64,000 bases of DNA from Rugalucina vietnamica (GCA_964017185.1 OZ024878.1:18789851-18853850), one strand, 5' to 3'; counted from the stretch's first letter, positions 11,751 through 36,976 are shown. Notes: generated by a model from the sequence alone, not told the origin. Translations and numbers: made by a program.

Positions 11751-11935
11751 CATGAGCGGACTGGCACAGGGGTAGAGTGAGGGATTCCGGTTCAAGAGGT
11801 CCTGGGTTCGATCCTCAGGGCCATTCGCTGAAGCCTTGAGCAAGTCACAATTCCACTGCTCCTGCGGAAATTGATCGACTCTGTTCACAGTAAAAAAATA
11901 CCAAGGTTCAGCCAAGCATTCTGCTGTGTTCATTT
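11751..11935 (+). repeat. tRNA-derived SINE, family 2
   Basis: A-box-like GGCACAGGGGTAGAGTG and B box GGTTCGATCC are followed by a body with 'ttgagcaagtcac' and 'aattgatcgactctgttc' and an A-rich end. Related copies lie at 43,270-43,440 (plus) and about 43,590-43,727 (minus). Confidence 0.75.
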
Positions 11936-12007
11936 TTTTTTTCTTTTGATTGAATGTTGAAAATTTTTCCAGGTACAGGAATAAATTAATTTGATTAAAT
12001 TATTTAA

Positions 12008-12160
12008 AACCATTCTACCACGACGTTATTGTTTTTCCCATTGAACCTAATGGAAACATCACAGTGTGAAAATTAACAATCACGGATTCACCGTAAACAA
12101 AATAAGGTGGCGTTTTTGTGAAGTCTCACATAAACAGTTACATTCATGGCCACCGAGAAT
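12008..12160. repeat. Dispersed repeat family E, copy 2
   Basis: About 150 bp similar to 7388-7535, including the shared 'cccattgaacctaatggaaa' block. Confidence 0.6.
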
Positions 12161-12207
12161 GAGTATACTGTAACGGTAAAACACTGTAAAATATAAGCAT
12201 TTATCGG

Positions 12208-12528
12208 CTATTAAACAACGATTCTCATCGCTACCGCGTTGAGATGGCCGGAAGTAAACAATGGATGAGACTGGATTCCGGGCGTACCTTGTAAAACGGC
12301 GAAAACGGGTAACCAGCGATCAAACCGAAAGTAACCTCTGATTGCGTCAGACTTGATAGACCAATGAAAACAAGCGGTTCAGTCACATGGAAATTTGAAT
12401 TTCGTTGTGTCATACTTGATTGACCAATGAAAACAAGCGGCCCAGTCACATGACGAACGGGATTTCCTTTACTGTAAGCCACTGTGGCCATCTCAGTGCG
12501 GTAGCGATGAGAACTGCTGTTTAACAGA
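12208..12528. mobile_element. Inverted-repeat element with internal tandem duplication
   Basis: CTCATCGCTACCGCGTTGAG on the left is mirrored by 'ctcagtgcggtagcgatgag' on the right. The interior contains two tandem copies of a segment with 'gaccaatgaaaacaagcgg'. Target duplications were not resolved. Confidence 0.6.
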
Positions 12529-12963
12529 TGATTTTGTGGGTATGCAAGGGAATAATTAAATACTTTCTGTGTCCGTTTGAAGCGTAATGATTCCCGGACA
12601 TGCTGATATATATAAGAGTCTTGTAAGTTACGGAATAGTGAATCAGTTTGTCTTTTCAAACTGACGGTCGAGAATTTGGAGAAGCGAAGTTGGTTATCTT
12701 GTGTTTTTTCTCTACATTCAGGATGGCATAGATCTATCAGTATTTCGATTGCTTTCTATAGATTCTAGACATTTTTTTCTAATTTTGCAACTTGTAACTT
12801 GTAACTTGTTGGTAGTAGAATCTTGTAAGTCCTTACGACTTGTCATCTACATCTCTTCTTAGCGATACATTTAAAAGTACTTCCGGTGCTATTTTAAAAA
12901 GTCTTTGATGTGTTGTTATAGGATGGCACTTAATTCTCCTTCCGAATACAGTGAATATATGTT

Positions 12964-13707
12964 TCAATAGTAAATATCTCCAGTTTGGTACTTCTTATCT
13001 CCCATGTATCTATCATACAAGGTCTTGAAGCTGAGTACCGTAGTAGAAGTCACTATTTCCTCGGTGAGATCATTCCATCTATCAATAGTTCTGACACAAA
13101 ATGAGTTTAACCTTAATGTTTTTAATGCTCTTGGTTTAACCAGTTTCTTGCTGTGACCACGGGTATTTATTTCCGAATACTCAAACATTCCATCCATTTT
13201 TACGTCATCTATGTTGCTCAATATTTTGAACACCTGTATCATATCCATTCTATATCTTCTATAGTGGAGTGTTGTTAAGTTTAATTCACGTAATCATTCT
13301 TCATAACTGAGATGAGAAAGTTCTGGCAAAAGTCTTGTTAATCTTCTCTGTACATTTTCAACTGCTCTTATATCCTTTTTCAACACAGGGAACCAGATTA
13401 TGTTTCCATAATCGATGATGGGTCGTATGATAGTTTTATACAAGGTCAATAATGTTTCTTGATCAAGATATGAAAATGTTCGTTTGATTAATCCAACTAG
13501 TTTGTTTGCTCTATTGATTGTCAAGCTAATGTGTTTATCAAACTTTAGGTTTTCCTGTACATACACTCCAAGATCTTTTTCAATTTCAACTGATTTTAAC
13601 ACTTTAGTACTACCCTGTTTATCTGTCATTTCATATTCAAACCTTGGATTTTCTCTCCCAATATGCATAACTTTGCACTTTTCAACATTAAATATCATCA
13701 AGGTCAC
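12964..13707 (-). pseudogene. Non-LTR retrotransposon fragment, C-terminal RT region, with one nonsense codon
   Basis: Same region and family as the fragment at 9772-10,536: FNVEKCKVMHIG, EIEKDLGVYVQENLKFDKH, LYKTIIRPIIDYGN, VENVQRRLTRLLPEL. One in-frame TGA follows LSYEE at about 13,294-13,296, where the relative has arginine, which fits CGA to TGA decay. The frame resumes as LRELNLTTLHYRRYR and ends at 12,964. Upstream of about 13,710 homology stops (5' truncation). The 3' end carries a tandem ACAAGTT tail near 12,788-12,812. Confidence 0.8.
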
Positions 13708-14113
13708 GACTATTGCAGAAAAGCTCAAAAAGATAACAAAAAATATAATTGTAAGTTTTGAAAAAAAGAGTACAAGTATGAGCTTTTGAAAAAGTCTAAA
13801 CAGTAACCCCAAGTATCTGTGCTCTCTTACACTTCCCTGATCAGATATTATCACTGCATATCGGGGAAATGTCAATATAAAACTACAAAGAGTGAGTCTG
13901 CGATGACGTAGCAACCTTTTTGAAACTTACCCCGATCCTAAAACTTTTATGATACCGGTAGATTCAGGAAGGTGGACATTCTGAAGTGAAGATCAAGATG
14001 TCGATGCAGAGCAGCATGGAGTATGGACTGAAACGAAAGTAGAGAAATCGCGGGTAATTATTTCAGACTGGTTTTCTGAAAAATGATAAATCCCGATATC
14101 TAGAAATCCAGCC

Positions 14114-15606
14114 TTGATAGGCTCAGCAAACATGTACAGAGGCTCGCTACAGTCCAACGGAAAGCCGGGCCTACCAGGAACTGCAGGAACAGAAAATGCA
14201 GAAGTGGCAGCTGGATTACCTCCCTTGGACCTCCACTTGAAACAAATAACAATTAGAGAGCTTGCAAAAATTCAAGCCAAATCTGTTAGCCGCCCAATGA
14301 AGCAGATGCTAAACAACCTAACCGAGACTACAGAATCCCAGGAAGTACTAAGACAAACCATGTCTCCCATACGCCTGGCCTTAACATACGCCAAAGAGAT
14401 GGAAAGAGAAACCGGAATTGACTACAGACTTATGGAAGAAGAACCAGAGTTTGAAGAGGGGTGTGTAGCAATGACAGCCAGTGCACCACACTACTGGAGC
14501 AGATTGGGGTCATCTAAGACACGAACCAGCGAGCAACAAGGGCAAGGAAAAGAATTAGTGCTGGACATGATGATGGAGGCCCCCGAAGGAACTGCATTTG
14601 CCTTCACAGATGGTAGCTGCCTCACAAATCCAGGTCCATGTGGGACGGGGCAGTTATCTATCTAGACCAACATCAACCAGTACGACTGAAACGGCCAGTG
14701 GCGAAGAGAGGCTCCATCCTGCTTGGTGAGCTGGTTGCTACACTGATGCACTACAGAACCTTGATGCCTTGTCTCACCAGATTATAAAGGTGATCTGTGA
14801 TAGCCAGTCCGCTGTCGGTATTCTAACCCTCAACTGGAAAGATACCAGCTAAAGAGATGTAACAAGGGATATCAAGAAAGCCAGTACACGCCTTGAACAG
14901 TCTGGTGTTCAGGTAGAGATCAACTGGGCCCCTGTTCTATGGCTGGGAATGAAGAGGCAGACAAATTAGCAATGAAGCAAGCCTATTCACAGATGATAGG
15001 AAAACAACCTCAATCAGTGACATTAAGGCAGCAAGTCAGGCATGCACCCTCTCATAGTGGCAAAGAAGATGGAACACAACAGAAGTAGGAAGAACCTACT
15101 ACAAGTACCACCCTAAAGTCAACACCAAAGTACTATATGACCAGCCAACAAAGGAGGCATATTCCATGATACTACAGCTACAGACAGGATATACCTACAT
15201 TAACGACTACAGATCCAAGCTGAACCAAACACTGACAAATAGATGCAGTTGTGGACAAGTTGAAGATACAGAGCACTATCTACTACAGTGTCCCCTTCAA
15301 GATATACATCGTGATGTAATGGCACGTAACCTTGGACAGAAGATTGGCCTGTATCACCTTGATCTCCAACATCTTCTTGGATCTGAAAGCGACAGTAACA
15401 TCCCAGGATATCAAGAGACAGTAAAGTGGGAGCTGGCTGAATACATCAGGGCCACGGGAAGGTTCACATCACCACCCAAAACTCCCTCAAGTCCACGCTA
15501 TTTGCACCATTTTACAAGTACACTAGAGAAAAGTTACATTAGAGAAAAGCCATACCAGACAGAAACCATACATGAGAGATCTGTGTGTCATAAAGGCCGT
15601 GAATAG
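14114..15606 (+). pseudogene. Decayed non-LTR retrotransposon with RNase H domain
   Basis: Frames from the 3' part of an RNase H-bearing non-LTR element are visible in order. FAFTDGSCLTNPGPCG is the first catalytic Asp context of RNase H. Next comes a GELVATL region, then ICDSQSAV with the third acidic position. A GNEEADKLA helix lies near 14,950. A C-terminal zinc-knuckle-like CSCG...EDTEHYLLQC sits in the frame at 15,166-15,606. At least two frameshifts separate these pieces. The RT itself is absent. Confidence 0.7.
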
Positions 15607-15639
15607 CGGACTATCGGAACGGATTCGAGATTTTATGCA

Positions 15640-15830
15640 TTCGATATGGATAGAATGATAAAAAGTAATTACAGGTATAAGATCAGGGAGAAGAGCAGAA
15701 TCAGAAAAGTTTTCTGATGAAACGTCAAACTCAGTGAAAATATAAAACCAGGGGTTGGGCCTTGGCCGGAGGGGATTAGTCCCTAGCGACCACAAGAAAC
15801 TGTCACTCTGATATTTCAGCAAAGGACATC
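15640..15830 (+). repeat. Dispersed repeat, copy 1
   Basis: The segment 'ccggaggggattagtccc' with its surroundings recurs in the same orientation at about 40,375-40,530. Its class is unknown. The 15,830-16,190 stretch holds no recognised gene. Confidence 0.5.
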
Positions 15831-16734
15831 AAAGCTTTCAATATCTTCAAAGGCAGTACGTTGTTAACGATGCTGTGTATTTATTATTTTGTTATCGATA
15901 AATTTACGTACTTTTCCAGAGCAGGACCTCGGATCCTATAATACATTGGATCCGTGGCAGGACATATTGATGAATGGAGTCACTGCTGAGGCCGCTGCAA
16001 GGACTGTGAAAAAAAAGTTCTGTAAAATTAGGAATGAAATCGAACCCAGCTTTAAGCTATGTGTAGCGGCGAGTCATATGAGGCATGGAGAGCAAAAATA
16101 CCAACGACATGTCCAGAGACTTACATGTAACTATTGAGAAAAGTGAGTGATGATCTAGATCTGTTACAATTAGAACCAAAGCGCCACGTCAAAAATAGGT
16201 TAAAAACCCAAACTGACAACCAGAACATGTTGACCGTAAGCTTAGTGAGCATATTTCAGTTTCCCGGCTAAAGACGGCCAGTCAGTTAACCGAACTTAAT
16301 TGAATACACAAATACGAACATAAGAGGCATAAACAGTACAAAATCGACAACAAAACATTCAACAAAGAACCAAAACAGAAGTATCGCCTTGGGACGCGCC
16401 GAAGGTCAGTAATATGATATGCATGGAAATTAAAAAGGTACAAGTAGGCAAATATCAGGAAAAGGCGCAATCAGAAAAAGATTCCCACTCCAAAAACCTA
16501 TGTGGGAAAAAACCAAACTAACAATCAGGAACTTATACCATGATACATATCGTAAGCCGAATGAGCAGCTATTTTCCCAATAGGTGGCCACTCAGTTATC
16601 TTAACTTAACTAAAAATATGAAAACATACATAAGGCGCCAACAGCACAAAAAAAATTATACACCAAGACATAAAACAAAAAGAACCACCACAGAAGTATC
16701 GACTTGGAACGATCAGTAACACAAAGTTACTGGC

Positions 16735-16890
16735 GGGCTTAAACCGGTTTTACATGGCCATAACCTCACCCTCAGCTTCTGCAGTGGTTCATAACATTTA
16801 GTTAGTTATTCGGTCCTCGTGGTGAATCTCTAACTAGTCAATGAATCATCAAGAACAAACAAATAAATCATGATAAACATCCTGATGAAT
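16735..16890 (-). repeat. 3' repeat corresponding to the pseudo-LTR
   Basis: Downstream of the RT frame, this region carries the same sequence as 20,310-20,465. Tail repeats follow toward 16,190. Confidence 0.7.
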
Positions 16891-17052
16891 CAAAAACCAG
16901 GACTCACAGACTGAGTAAGCTGCCCGACGATGGAAATCCCTGGGCGCCGAATAACCTACTAACTCCGGAGCAAAAGAAAAACACCAGTTGGACCCCGGTG
17001 GGCCAAGCAACAGACAAGAAGCTCCGGCCCCAACCAACTAAAATGAATAGCT

Positions 17053-20000
17053 TTATGTCGGGGCCATCATAGAGTCTGACGCCCGACCCACCGGCGTGCA
17101 ATTAAAGAAGGCAGCATAGTTATCAACCATGATTGGGTTAAAAACTAAGCATGCAGACTATACGTCTGTAACGTGTTATGATTTTCCTGAACTGAAAAGA
17201 AAAATCATTAATTCCTTTAAGTTTCTTAAATTTGTAAACCAAGTCACCATAAAATTCAGGTTCCGAAAGGCTCTCACTTAAAAGCGTCTTTAACCCAACA
17301 TTATATTTGGAAATCAATTCATAGTGTCTACGATAAAATTTAGAAAATGTTTTTCGAAGCTTATGATACCGATAGCCCTGTTGGAGAAGTTTTGCCGTTA
17401 AACATTTATTTCGAGCGTTGAAGTCTGTAACATGATTGCAGACTCTAGCAAACCTAATAAGTTGCGAAATGTATACACCATAAGAAGCACGACGAGGAAC
17501 GTCACCATCCAAAAAAGGAAAATTTACTATATCAAAATCAAAGTCATCGCGCTTATCATAAATTTTAGAAGAAACAAATCCATTTGCAACAGGAAGATGT
17601 AGATCTAAAAAGGGGGCTTCAGTATCTGAGATATTGGCTTTGTTCAACTGAAGTTCAGGTGGATAAATTTGATTGACCATACCTTCAAAATAAGGGTTGT
17701 CAATGTTCAAAAGGTCATCGAGGTACCTAGATGTGGAATTAAAAGCCTCGATAACATCAGCTTGATTATCATGGTTAAGAGAATCCATGAAATCTCTTTC
17801 GTAGCAGTATAAAAATAAATCAGCTACTAGAGGTGCGCAATTTGTACCCATCGGAATTCCAACAATTTGTCTGTATAACTTGGTCCCAAATCTAATATAA
17901 ATATTATCAAGGAGATAGGATAAGGCGTCGCATACATTCTGACATGACCAAAGTGTATACCGACTTTGGTCAGAGGAAGTGAAAAAAGCCTTTCTGTCAT
18001 TACATGCCAAATAAAGTGAACCATAGTTTTTAATGCCCTTTTGAAGGTCCACTCTATCAAATCCAGAAGTTTTTCTTTTATTAGATTATGTGGTAATGTT
18101 GTATACAGAGTAGAAAAATCATATGTGGACAAGCTTGTCGCACGGAACCCTCTACACTTCAATATACTGAGCACCTCACCAGAATTTTTAATTGACCAAA
18201 ACCAATTTTTATTAGAAGTTTCATACACTGTCTCACAGTATCTTATAACATGAGATTTGATAGCAGTAAGACAGGAAGTTAATAATTTAGAAAGTTCAGT
18301 GGTAGTACAAGAGCTAGAATTTGCAATAAATCTAGCTTTGTATGGTCTTTTGTGAAGCTTAGGTAACCAATACATCGTAGGAAGTTTGTCTTGGCCTTCA
18401 TTGACACAAACAGAAAACTTAACAGGTAAATCGTTTAAGTGGGCATTAACTACAGACACCTCATCAGTATCTGTCTCCAGATAAGCCCTGGTACCATCAA
18501 GCTCCTGTTTTAAGGTGTTAACGTAGTGAAGCCTACAAACGACAACAACATTGTTTGCGGCTTTATCTGCCGGAACCAAGACATACTTTCTATGAAATTC
18601 TTGGATACCCTGCTTCAAATGCCTAAATGACGATTTGGGTTTAGGAGGTAAAAGATTAGTATTTTGTGAATAAAACTTAATACGTTTATCCACGATAGTG
18701 AAGATACTTCTTTTCCATTCTTTAAGAGCATTATCCTCAACACCCTCTCGTTTACACCATCGATTACCGAAATCATTTAATGCAGATGAAATCTCCTCTC
18801 TACATTTGTCGAAATTAATGTAGGAAGGGAATCTATATTTCGGACCTTTAGAAACAATTTTGCGAATTCTAGAATCCGAAATTATTTTTAAATTTCCAGT
18901 AACAATATGTCCAGCGGGTTGATAGACATGTTTTGAATCTTTACAATCTCAAGACTTAGGAGTATTAGCATGGATATCAAGATCAGAAACAAGTTTATTG
19001 AAATTAAAAATTGTATTTCTGATTGGTTTGTTATATTTGTAACAAATAATAGGAGGTTCTGAATTTTGGAAGTAGGTAGGTATAGACTGTATCACTGATT
19101 TATCCTGGAATATGCTTGGTAAATCAATAAAGTCAATTCCTTTATTGATGAAAGGAATTTTAATAAAACTTCTAATGTGATTAGATTCGGTATCGATAAA
19201 TGGACGAAGAGCATGCTGAGTATAACATCTTGTTAACAGTGCAGCGTCATACATTTGATGATTTCTATCGTAAAATCTATTAGCTTCTGTGTCCAAGGAA
19301 CGTAATGCAGCAATAGGTAGAGAACTAAGATACGACAGCATTGGATGTCGACCGTGAATCCTTAGTTTAACAGCTAAATCATTAAGAGAATGTTCAATTT
19401 CAATGCAGCGCACCGTTTACGTTTGTCATTACCCTTTTTCCGTATACCATGAGATCTAGATTTACGTTTACGAGAGTCCGAAAGTGTAAGTACATCAAAA
19501 TCGGGCATTTTGGAAATATTGCCTTCATGGTAAATGTTGTCGTTAAATCCCAGTGGAAAGGGTGTTTGCAGTAATTTTATCCATTTAAGTTCAGTTTCAA
19601 ATCGTTTAATGTTTTTGAATCTAACTGAAGAATTTTGATCATATGAGATTTTCTCCACTGGTTGAACTTTAACATTATTGGGGGAATGACCAGTGCGCTT
19701 AAAATGCTGGTACAGAAATGTATCATTATTTTTGGGCTTTCTGATTCTACGATAGTGCTCACCAAATCGTTTTTGCAAAGTTCGACAAGTTTGTCCAACA
19801 TATTGCATCCTACAATTGTTTGTATTTCAAGTAATAACATATACAAGATCCATTGATTTTCAGTCTAAATCAGAATCATTAACCACTGAAAATGTCCTAC
19901 CATTCACAGATGAAGTGATAGTAGTCTGAGAGCATAAATGATTGCAACAGTTGCACTTCTTGGCATTGCACTTAGAAATACTAGGGTACATTCCAGGTCT

Positions 20001-20303
20001 CTTGAACGGATTAATATATTTACGTAAAATTGGTGATTTGAGTGGAGATAACCTAATCTGAAGATTATTACGAAACATATTAGAATTAGAAGCTCCGTGT
20101 AGATTAACAGTAGATGCCGAAAATAAATTAAGAGGTGTCACCCTTACAGTAGGTAATAAATTTTGAAAATTGTTAGTTGAATGAGGAATCCGTACAGTAG
20201 ACGCGGCATGCAACCTAAGGGGAGTTAATGTAATTCCTAATCTTTTTGTGATAGTCATAGTTGGAAGTATTGTGTTGATACTGCCAAAAGGAGCGACACT
20301 CAT
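17053..20303 (-). pseudogene. Naiad-type EN-RT polyprotein with three in-frame TGA codons at cysteine positions (copy broken by frameshifts)
   Basis: Order from the N terminus: a Cys cluster KCNAKKCNCCNHLC (residues about 110-123); VNGRTF; the GIY-YIG core VYVIT...MQYVGQT with RF.EH and LYQHF...GHS; a basic linker; a conserved region with PIAALRSL and NIRSF-like segments; the CxC-type motif; PAGHIVTGNL; then RT with DFSTLYTTLPH, GIPMGTNCAPL and SRYLDDLL (YLDD catalytic). TGA codons are at 19,860-19,862, 19,827-19,829 and 18,949-18,951. They sit where relatives have Cys: before 'KS.DLVYVIT', after 'VIT', and as the first residue of the CxC motif (here TGA-D-C). The frame is otherwise open across each. 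True lesions are a frameshift near 19,400, one near 18,050 and a small deletion near 17,165. A downstream stop at 17,053-17,055 fits the family C terminus (DSMMAPT). No host function is expected. Confidence 0.85.
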
Positions 20304-20309
20304 ACCGGT

Positions 20310-20465
20310 TATAGAATAAATAATGCACTTAAACCCGTTTTACGAACCCAACCTTGCATGTCGCCCTCAGCTTCTGCAGTGCACCGAAACATCTATTTAC
20401 TTATTGCTTTGTCTTTGTCAACTAGTCAATGAATCGTCACGGCAAACAAATGAATCATAATAAAC
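20310..20465 (-). repeat. 5' pseudo-LTR of the Naiad-type element
   Basis: Matches 16,740-16,890 in the same orientation, including 'cctcagcttctgcagtg' and 'ctagtcaatgaatc'. It ends just upstream of the first ATG of the element. Confidence 0.7.
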
Positions 20466-21054
20466 ACAACTTAAAATCAACAGTTTTGAAAAGACAATAT
20501 TCCTAAAGATGGCAGGTACGCAGAGCGTGAAGCGATGATAACAGACAACTCTATAACTGCTAAAGTTAAAGACTTTACTTTGATCTAAGGACCATATTGC
20601 ACCATTAGGGGTCATTAACCGAATAAACAGTGGTACCACTTTTAGCTCCTTCAGAAGTAGGTCTTTAAGCCTGATAATTACATGATTCTCCTCTGCTGCT
20701 AATATTGACCAAGTCCTACAGGAACTCATTGAAGCAGCCTATTCTTGGTTTGCAAACAAAAAAAAGAAAGAAAGAAAACTGAACACGTTTTAATCCAGAA
20801 ATGATTTATTTCAACACAAAAACACTACTGGTGATAAAGCCCATATGCGAACACAATTTAAATTTGCTCACAGGTTGATTTGCACACTGGAGTGTCTTTA
20901 CCGGAGCAAATTTACACGCGTGTGTTTGGCGCACGCAGATTGGACTTAAAAGTTATTTTTATTTGATTTTTTATTTGATTTTACGTCCCTTTCAAGATTA
21001 TTTCTGCTCATATGAGACGGGCCAATCATTAGGTGAAGTGAATCGAGAAAAACC

Positions 21055-21205
21055 ACCTGGCACACCCGAAAGCAGAACTTGGCTTGTCTCACATGTGCCC
21101 CTTGTAAGGCTTGAACCCACACCGGACACAGCGGTGAGATGATCGAATGGTTATGAGCGTTTATATAATTATCAGTTCTCTTAGCCACTCGGCCACGGGA
21201 CTTAA
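21055..21205 (-). repeat. tRNA-Leu/Ser-like SINE
   Basis: The minus strand starts GTCCCGTGGCCGAGTGGCTA (tRNA type II A-box context), has B box GGTTCAAGCC, then a body ending 'aggtggtttttctcg'. The extra length between the boxes resembles a long variable arm. It begins about 6 nt after the stop codon of actin A, so it would form most of that gene's 3' UTR. Confidence 0.75.
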
Positions 21206-21208
21206 GAG

Positions 21209-28212
<7,004 letters not shown>

Positions 28213-28466
28213 GAGCCGAATGCGATTTGTCTTAGAAGATGTCTTATAGACGTTAATGTTGTTACATACTGAAAATAGAAGAAACATGTTTTCTTCTCTG
28301 CTCCCGTTAAATTGAATGGGAGTATTCTCTTTTAAGAAGCTAAGTAACAGATCGTCTGGCAAACATGGTATGATCAAACTATTTATGCGATATGCCGTAA
28401 GTATATTTGTTATATGTATCCGTCGTATGCAGTCATGAAATTTTAGTCTTAGAAAAACAAACTTAC

Positions 28467-28690
28467 AGGTATCTCGATAAATCTGCCATCTAGTGTCTAC
28501 ATTTTTGCGACAAACAACCCTAATTCATCCCGAATATTATGTCACTTGAGGACACCAATCGCGAAATATGACCAAACTTAAAAGTAAGTTGTGCAGCCTA
28601 TTTTTATCAGTGAACTGACTTAAACATTGTTAAAGTTTGTATTTAGGATTAAGTAGTAAATATAGAAATGACAATCGATACCTTTCAACG
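28467..28690 (-). promoter_or_regulatory. Actin A 5' non-coding exon and promoter block
   Basis: A non-coding exon ends at 28,467 (ACCT|GTAAGT). The next exon starts at 28,268 after TTTCAG and carries the ATG at 28,210-28,212. Upstream, 28,657-28,682 reads GGTATCGATTGTCA then TATATTTA on the minus strand, and 28,599-28,614 has GATAAAAATA. Both blocks are shared with actin B (37,436-37,461 and 37,361-37,379). Where B has a CArG box, A reads CCAAACTTAA. Start-stop ATG-TAG (28,498-28,503) and ATG-TAA (28,262-28,267) occur in the leader. Confidence 0.6.
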
Positions 28691-30289
28691 ACTGTTAGAC
28701 CATTCAACACCTTTACCGAATTAGTCGTCTAACCGTGTCGCTTCTGATTGTAACATACCAGGCAAAATAAATTCAGCCAGTCTTGCCAAATGGACTTTAA
28801 TTATTTCTAGCACATAGGCATTAGCGAAGCGACGATTGTTTGACTATGCCATCATCAAATACAGCTCGGTGATGGTGACGTTACGCCTTTTCGGCATTTC
28901 TTATGATATGGAGAAGCCAAACATACTTAAGGGCCCTTAATGAATCGTGTCTTTCAAGGATCAAACCATTATATTTATTTTCAACAGGGTAGTCAATACA
29001 AAGACTTGTAATATCCAAATGGGGCCAACTATATTAAATCTTGGTTAGAAAATGTATCTAAAGTTCTAAACCGATAATAATTTCCTAATATCTCAGACAC
29101 GGCTAACAAACCTTTAAATGCGTAACCGCCGGTTAAGAAAGAAAATCCGATTCACGCCCTTCCGGTTCCGCATATGAAGACCAAGAAAAGGTAAACAAAA
29201 CATACACTACTAGGATCGATTAATGATTATATTTTAGTACAGAAATATATCGATTATCTATGAATGCTATTTTGTCACTTATTTACTATTGTAACTCAGC
29301 ACCAAAGTAGCTCGCAAAATAATTTGATGGTCTTTGAGTTATTTATTCCCTTCTTCGAACCTGGTGTTCCAACAAGGCCAAAGTCGGCGAAATACAACTA
29401 AAAATTGGACAATTTGCTGGTAAATATCAAATTTTAGTGATTGTTCCACGACAAATTTACAGATATGTATTAACTAAATTGCATCTGATGTCTGTGCCAG
29501 TATTTCGTTGTGTTAGTGCCCGTCATTATCGATTTGAAGGGAAGGAAAAGATGGGTACGCATTTAATCATTAAAATATGAAGGATATATTTCAAGATACG
29601 TTTGAAAACCTCAACCTGTTCAAGTTATGGTATTTATTTCCCTGTAAAGCGTTTTGAAAGACATAAAACCAAGAAAAAACAAATTAAAGTATACAGAATG
29701 CTGTAAAATCGTCTTCATGAACAGGAATATCATGCATGTGAACTGTTGTATAACATGTATTTCATAGACAGTTTGTATTATTTTATATCAAACATTTTCA
29801 CTGCAAATATCACAAACACACCAAATTTGAGTAAGCAACTATTAAAAAAGGACGAGAGAATGTGACAATAATCTTCAGCGTAAAACAATTAACAAAAACA
29901 AAAACTTAAATACATATGTTCTATAATGACTATATTGCTATCATTCTAATGATCAAATTCGTAACCGAAATGTTGACACAAGGTTTTAACCACATATGCA
30001 TAGAATGCATTGGCCAGAGGCAACGAAACTGTCACCAGACCTCACACAATGTTATATATGTACGTTTCTGAAAGAACTAGGCAAAACGAAAATGAGAAAT
30101 ATACACATGTAAGTACAAATATGATTGATACTACTTGTATGTACAGCTTTAAATGGTGGTGACGGATGGCGTATATTTACAAATGAATGATGAAACATGT
30201 TGTGATGAACCATGTTCAGAAACAAAATGAAAATATTTTCAAAATATCTTCCTAATATCATCCAGATTCGACACATGATACATTCATTT
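28691..30289. other. Intergenic, no gene seen
   Basis: An A/T-rich stretch between the two actin genes. The only recognised feature is an inverted fragment of the intronic repeat of actin A near 28,980-29,105. Confidence 0.5.
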
Positions 30290-30520
30290 GAGCCACCTCG
30301 CGGAAAAATCAACAATGTGGTTTCCGAACAGGTCTTACACAAACCGGCCTGTACAGCTATAGAAGCAGACTAGAAGCTTGAAATTTTGGAGTTAAGTAGA
30401 GGAGGAAATTTACTATCCGAGAAGCGAAAACAATTGCGCTGATCAGCTTCGCAGTAACTGCGAAGCTGATCTGCGCAATTGTTTTCGCCTAGGCAGATTG
30501 TTTTTCGCATGCACTGGCTC
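30290..30520. mobile_element. MITE family A, copy A6
   Basis: GAGCC...GGCTC with target duplication ATTT on each side (30,286-30,289 and 30,521-30,524). It lies about 160 bp beyond the stop codon of actin B. Confidence 0.9.
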
Positions 30521-30681
30521 ATTTGTATTTTGTCGGTGTGATCAGAAAATGTCAATCGCTTATGATCAGTTACGGACAATCCTCTCACAACCTTGTTCAT
30601 ATTATCTTTGTAAAAATTGCCTATGGACCTAAATAATTTCCTCAGTGGTAGGCTGATACAAAGTATTTACTTCATTACGAG

Positions 30682-36976
<6,295 letters not shown>

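Larger units (their letters stand above)
16190..20470 (-). mobile_element. Penelope-like retroelement of Naiad type (EN before RT), with pseudo-LTRs
   Basis: Reading on the minus strand, the element has a 5' pseudo-LTR (about 20,310-20,465), a frame with GIY-YIG endonuclease then RT (20,303-17,053), a 3' region (17,052-16,735) and two tandem tail copies (about 16,471-16,760 and 16,190-16,480). The 20,310-20,465 segment repeats part of the 3' region at 16,740-16,890 in the same orientation; both contain 'cctcagcttctgcagtg' and 'actagtcaatgaatc'. Such pseudo-LTRs are typical of Penelope-like elements. The N-terminal position of GIY-YIG sets it apart from canonical Penelope and fits the Naiad clade. 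Tail sequences of the same family recur at 25,690-26,910, 36,330-36,475, 38,820-39,445 and 39,545-39,780. Confidence 0.85.

Noticed and set aside
13294..13296. TGA in the minus-strand non-LTR fragment as a recoded codon
   Set aside because: The relative at 9772-10,536 has arginine there, so CGA to TGA decay explains it; there is no cysteine context.
16735..17052. SECIS element in the 3' region of the Naiad-type copy
   Set aside because: Several ATGA sites and a hairpin (TAGTTAG/CTAACTA) were examined by eye, but none gave the expected quartet, stem length and apical A pair. Not claimed; a model search is needed.
16849..17101. Protein-coding frames reading GWGRSFLSVAWPT
   Set aside because: They lie in the 3' non-coding region of the Naiad-type element and recur at 38.8 kb as repeat sequence.
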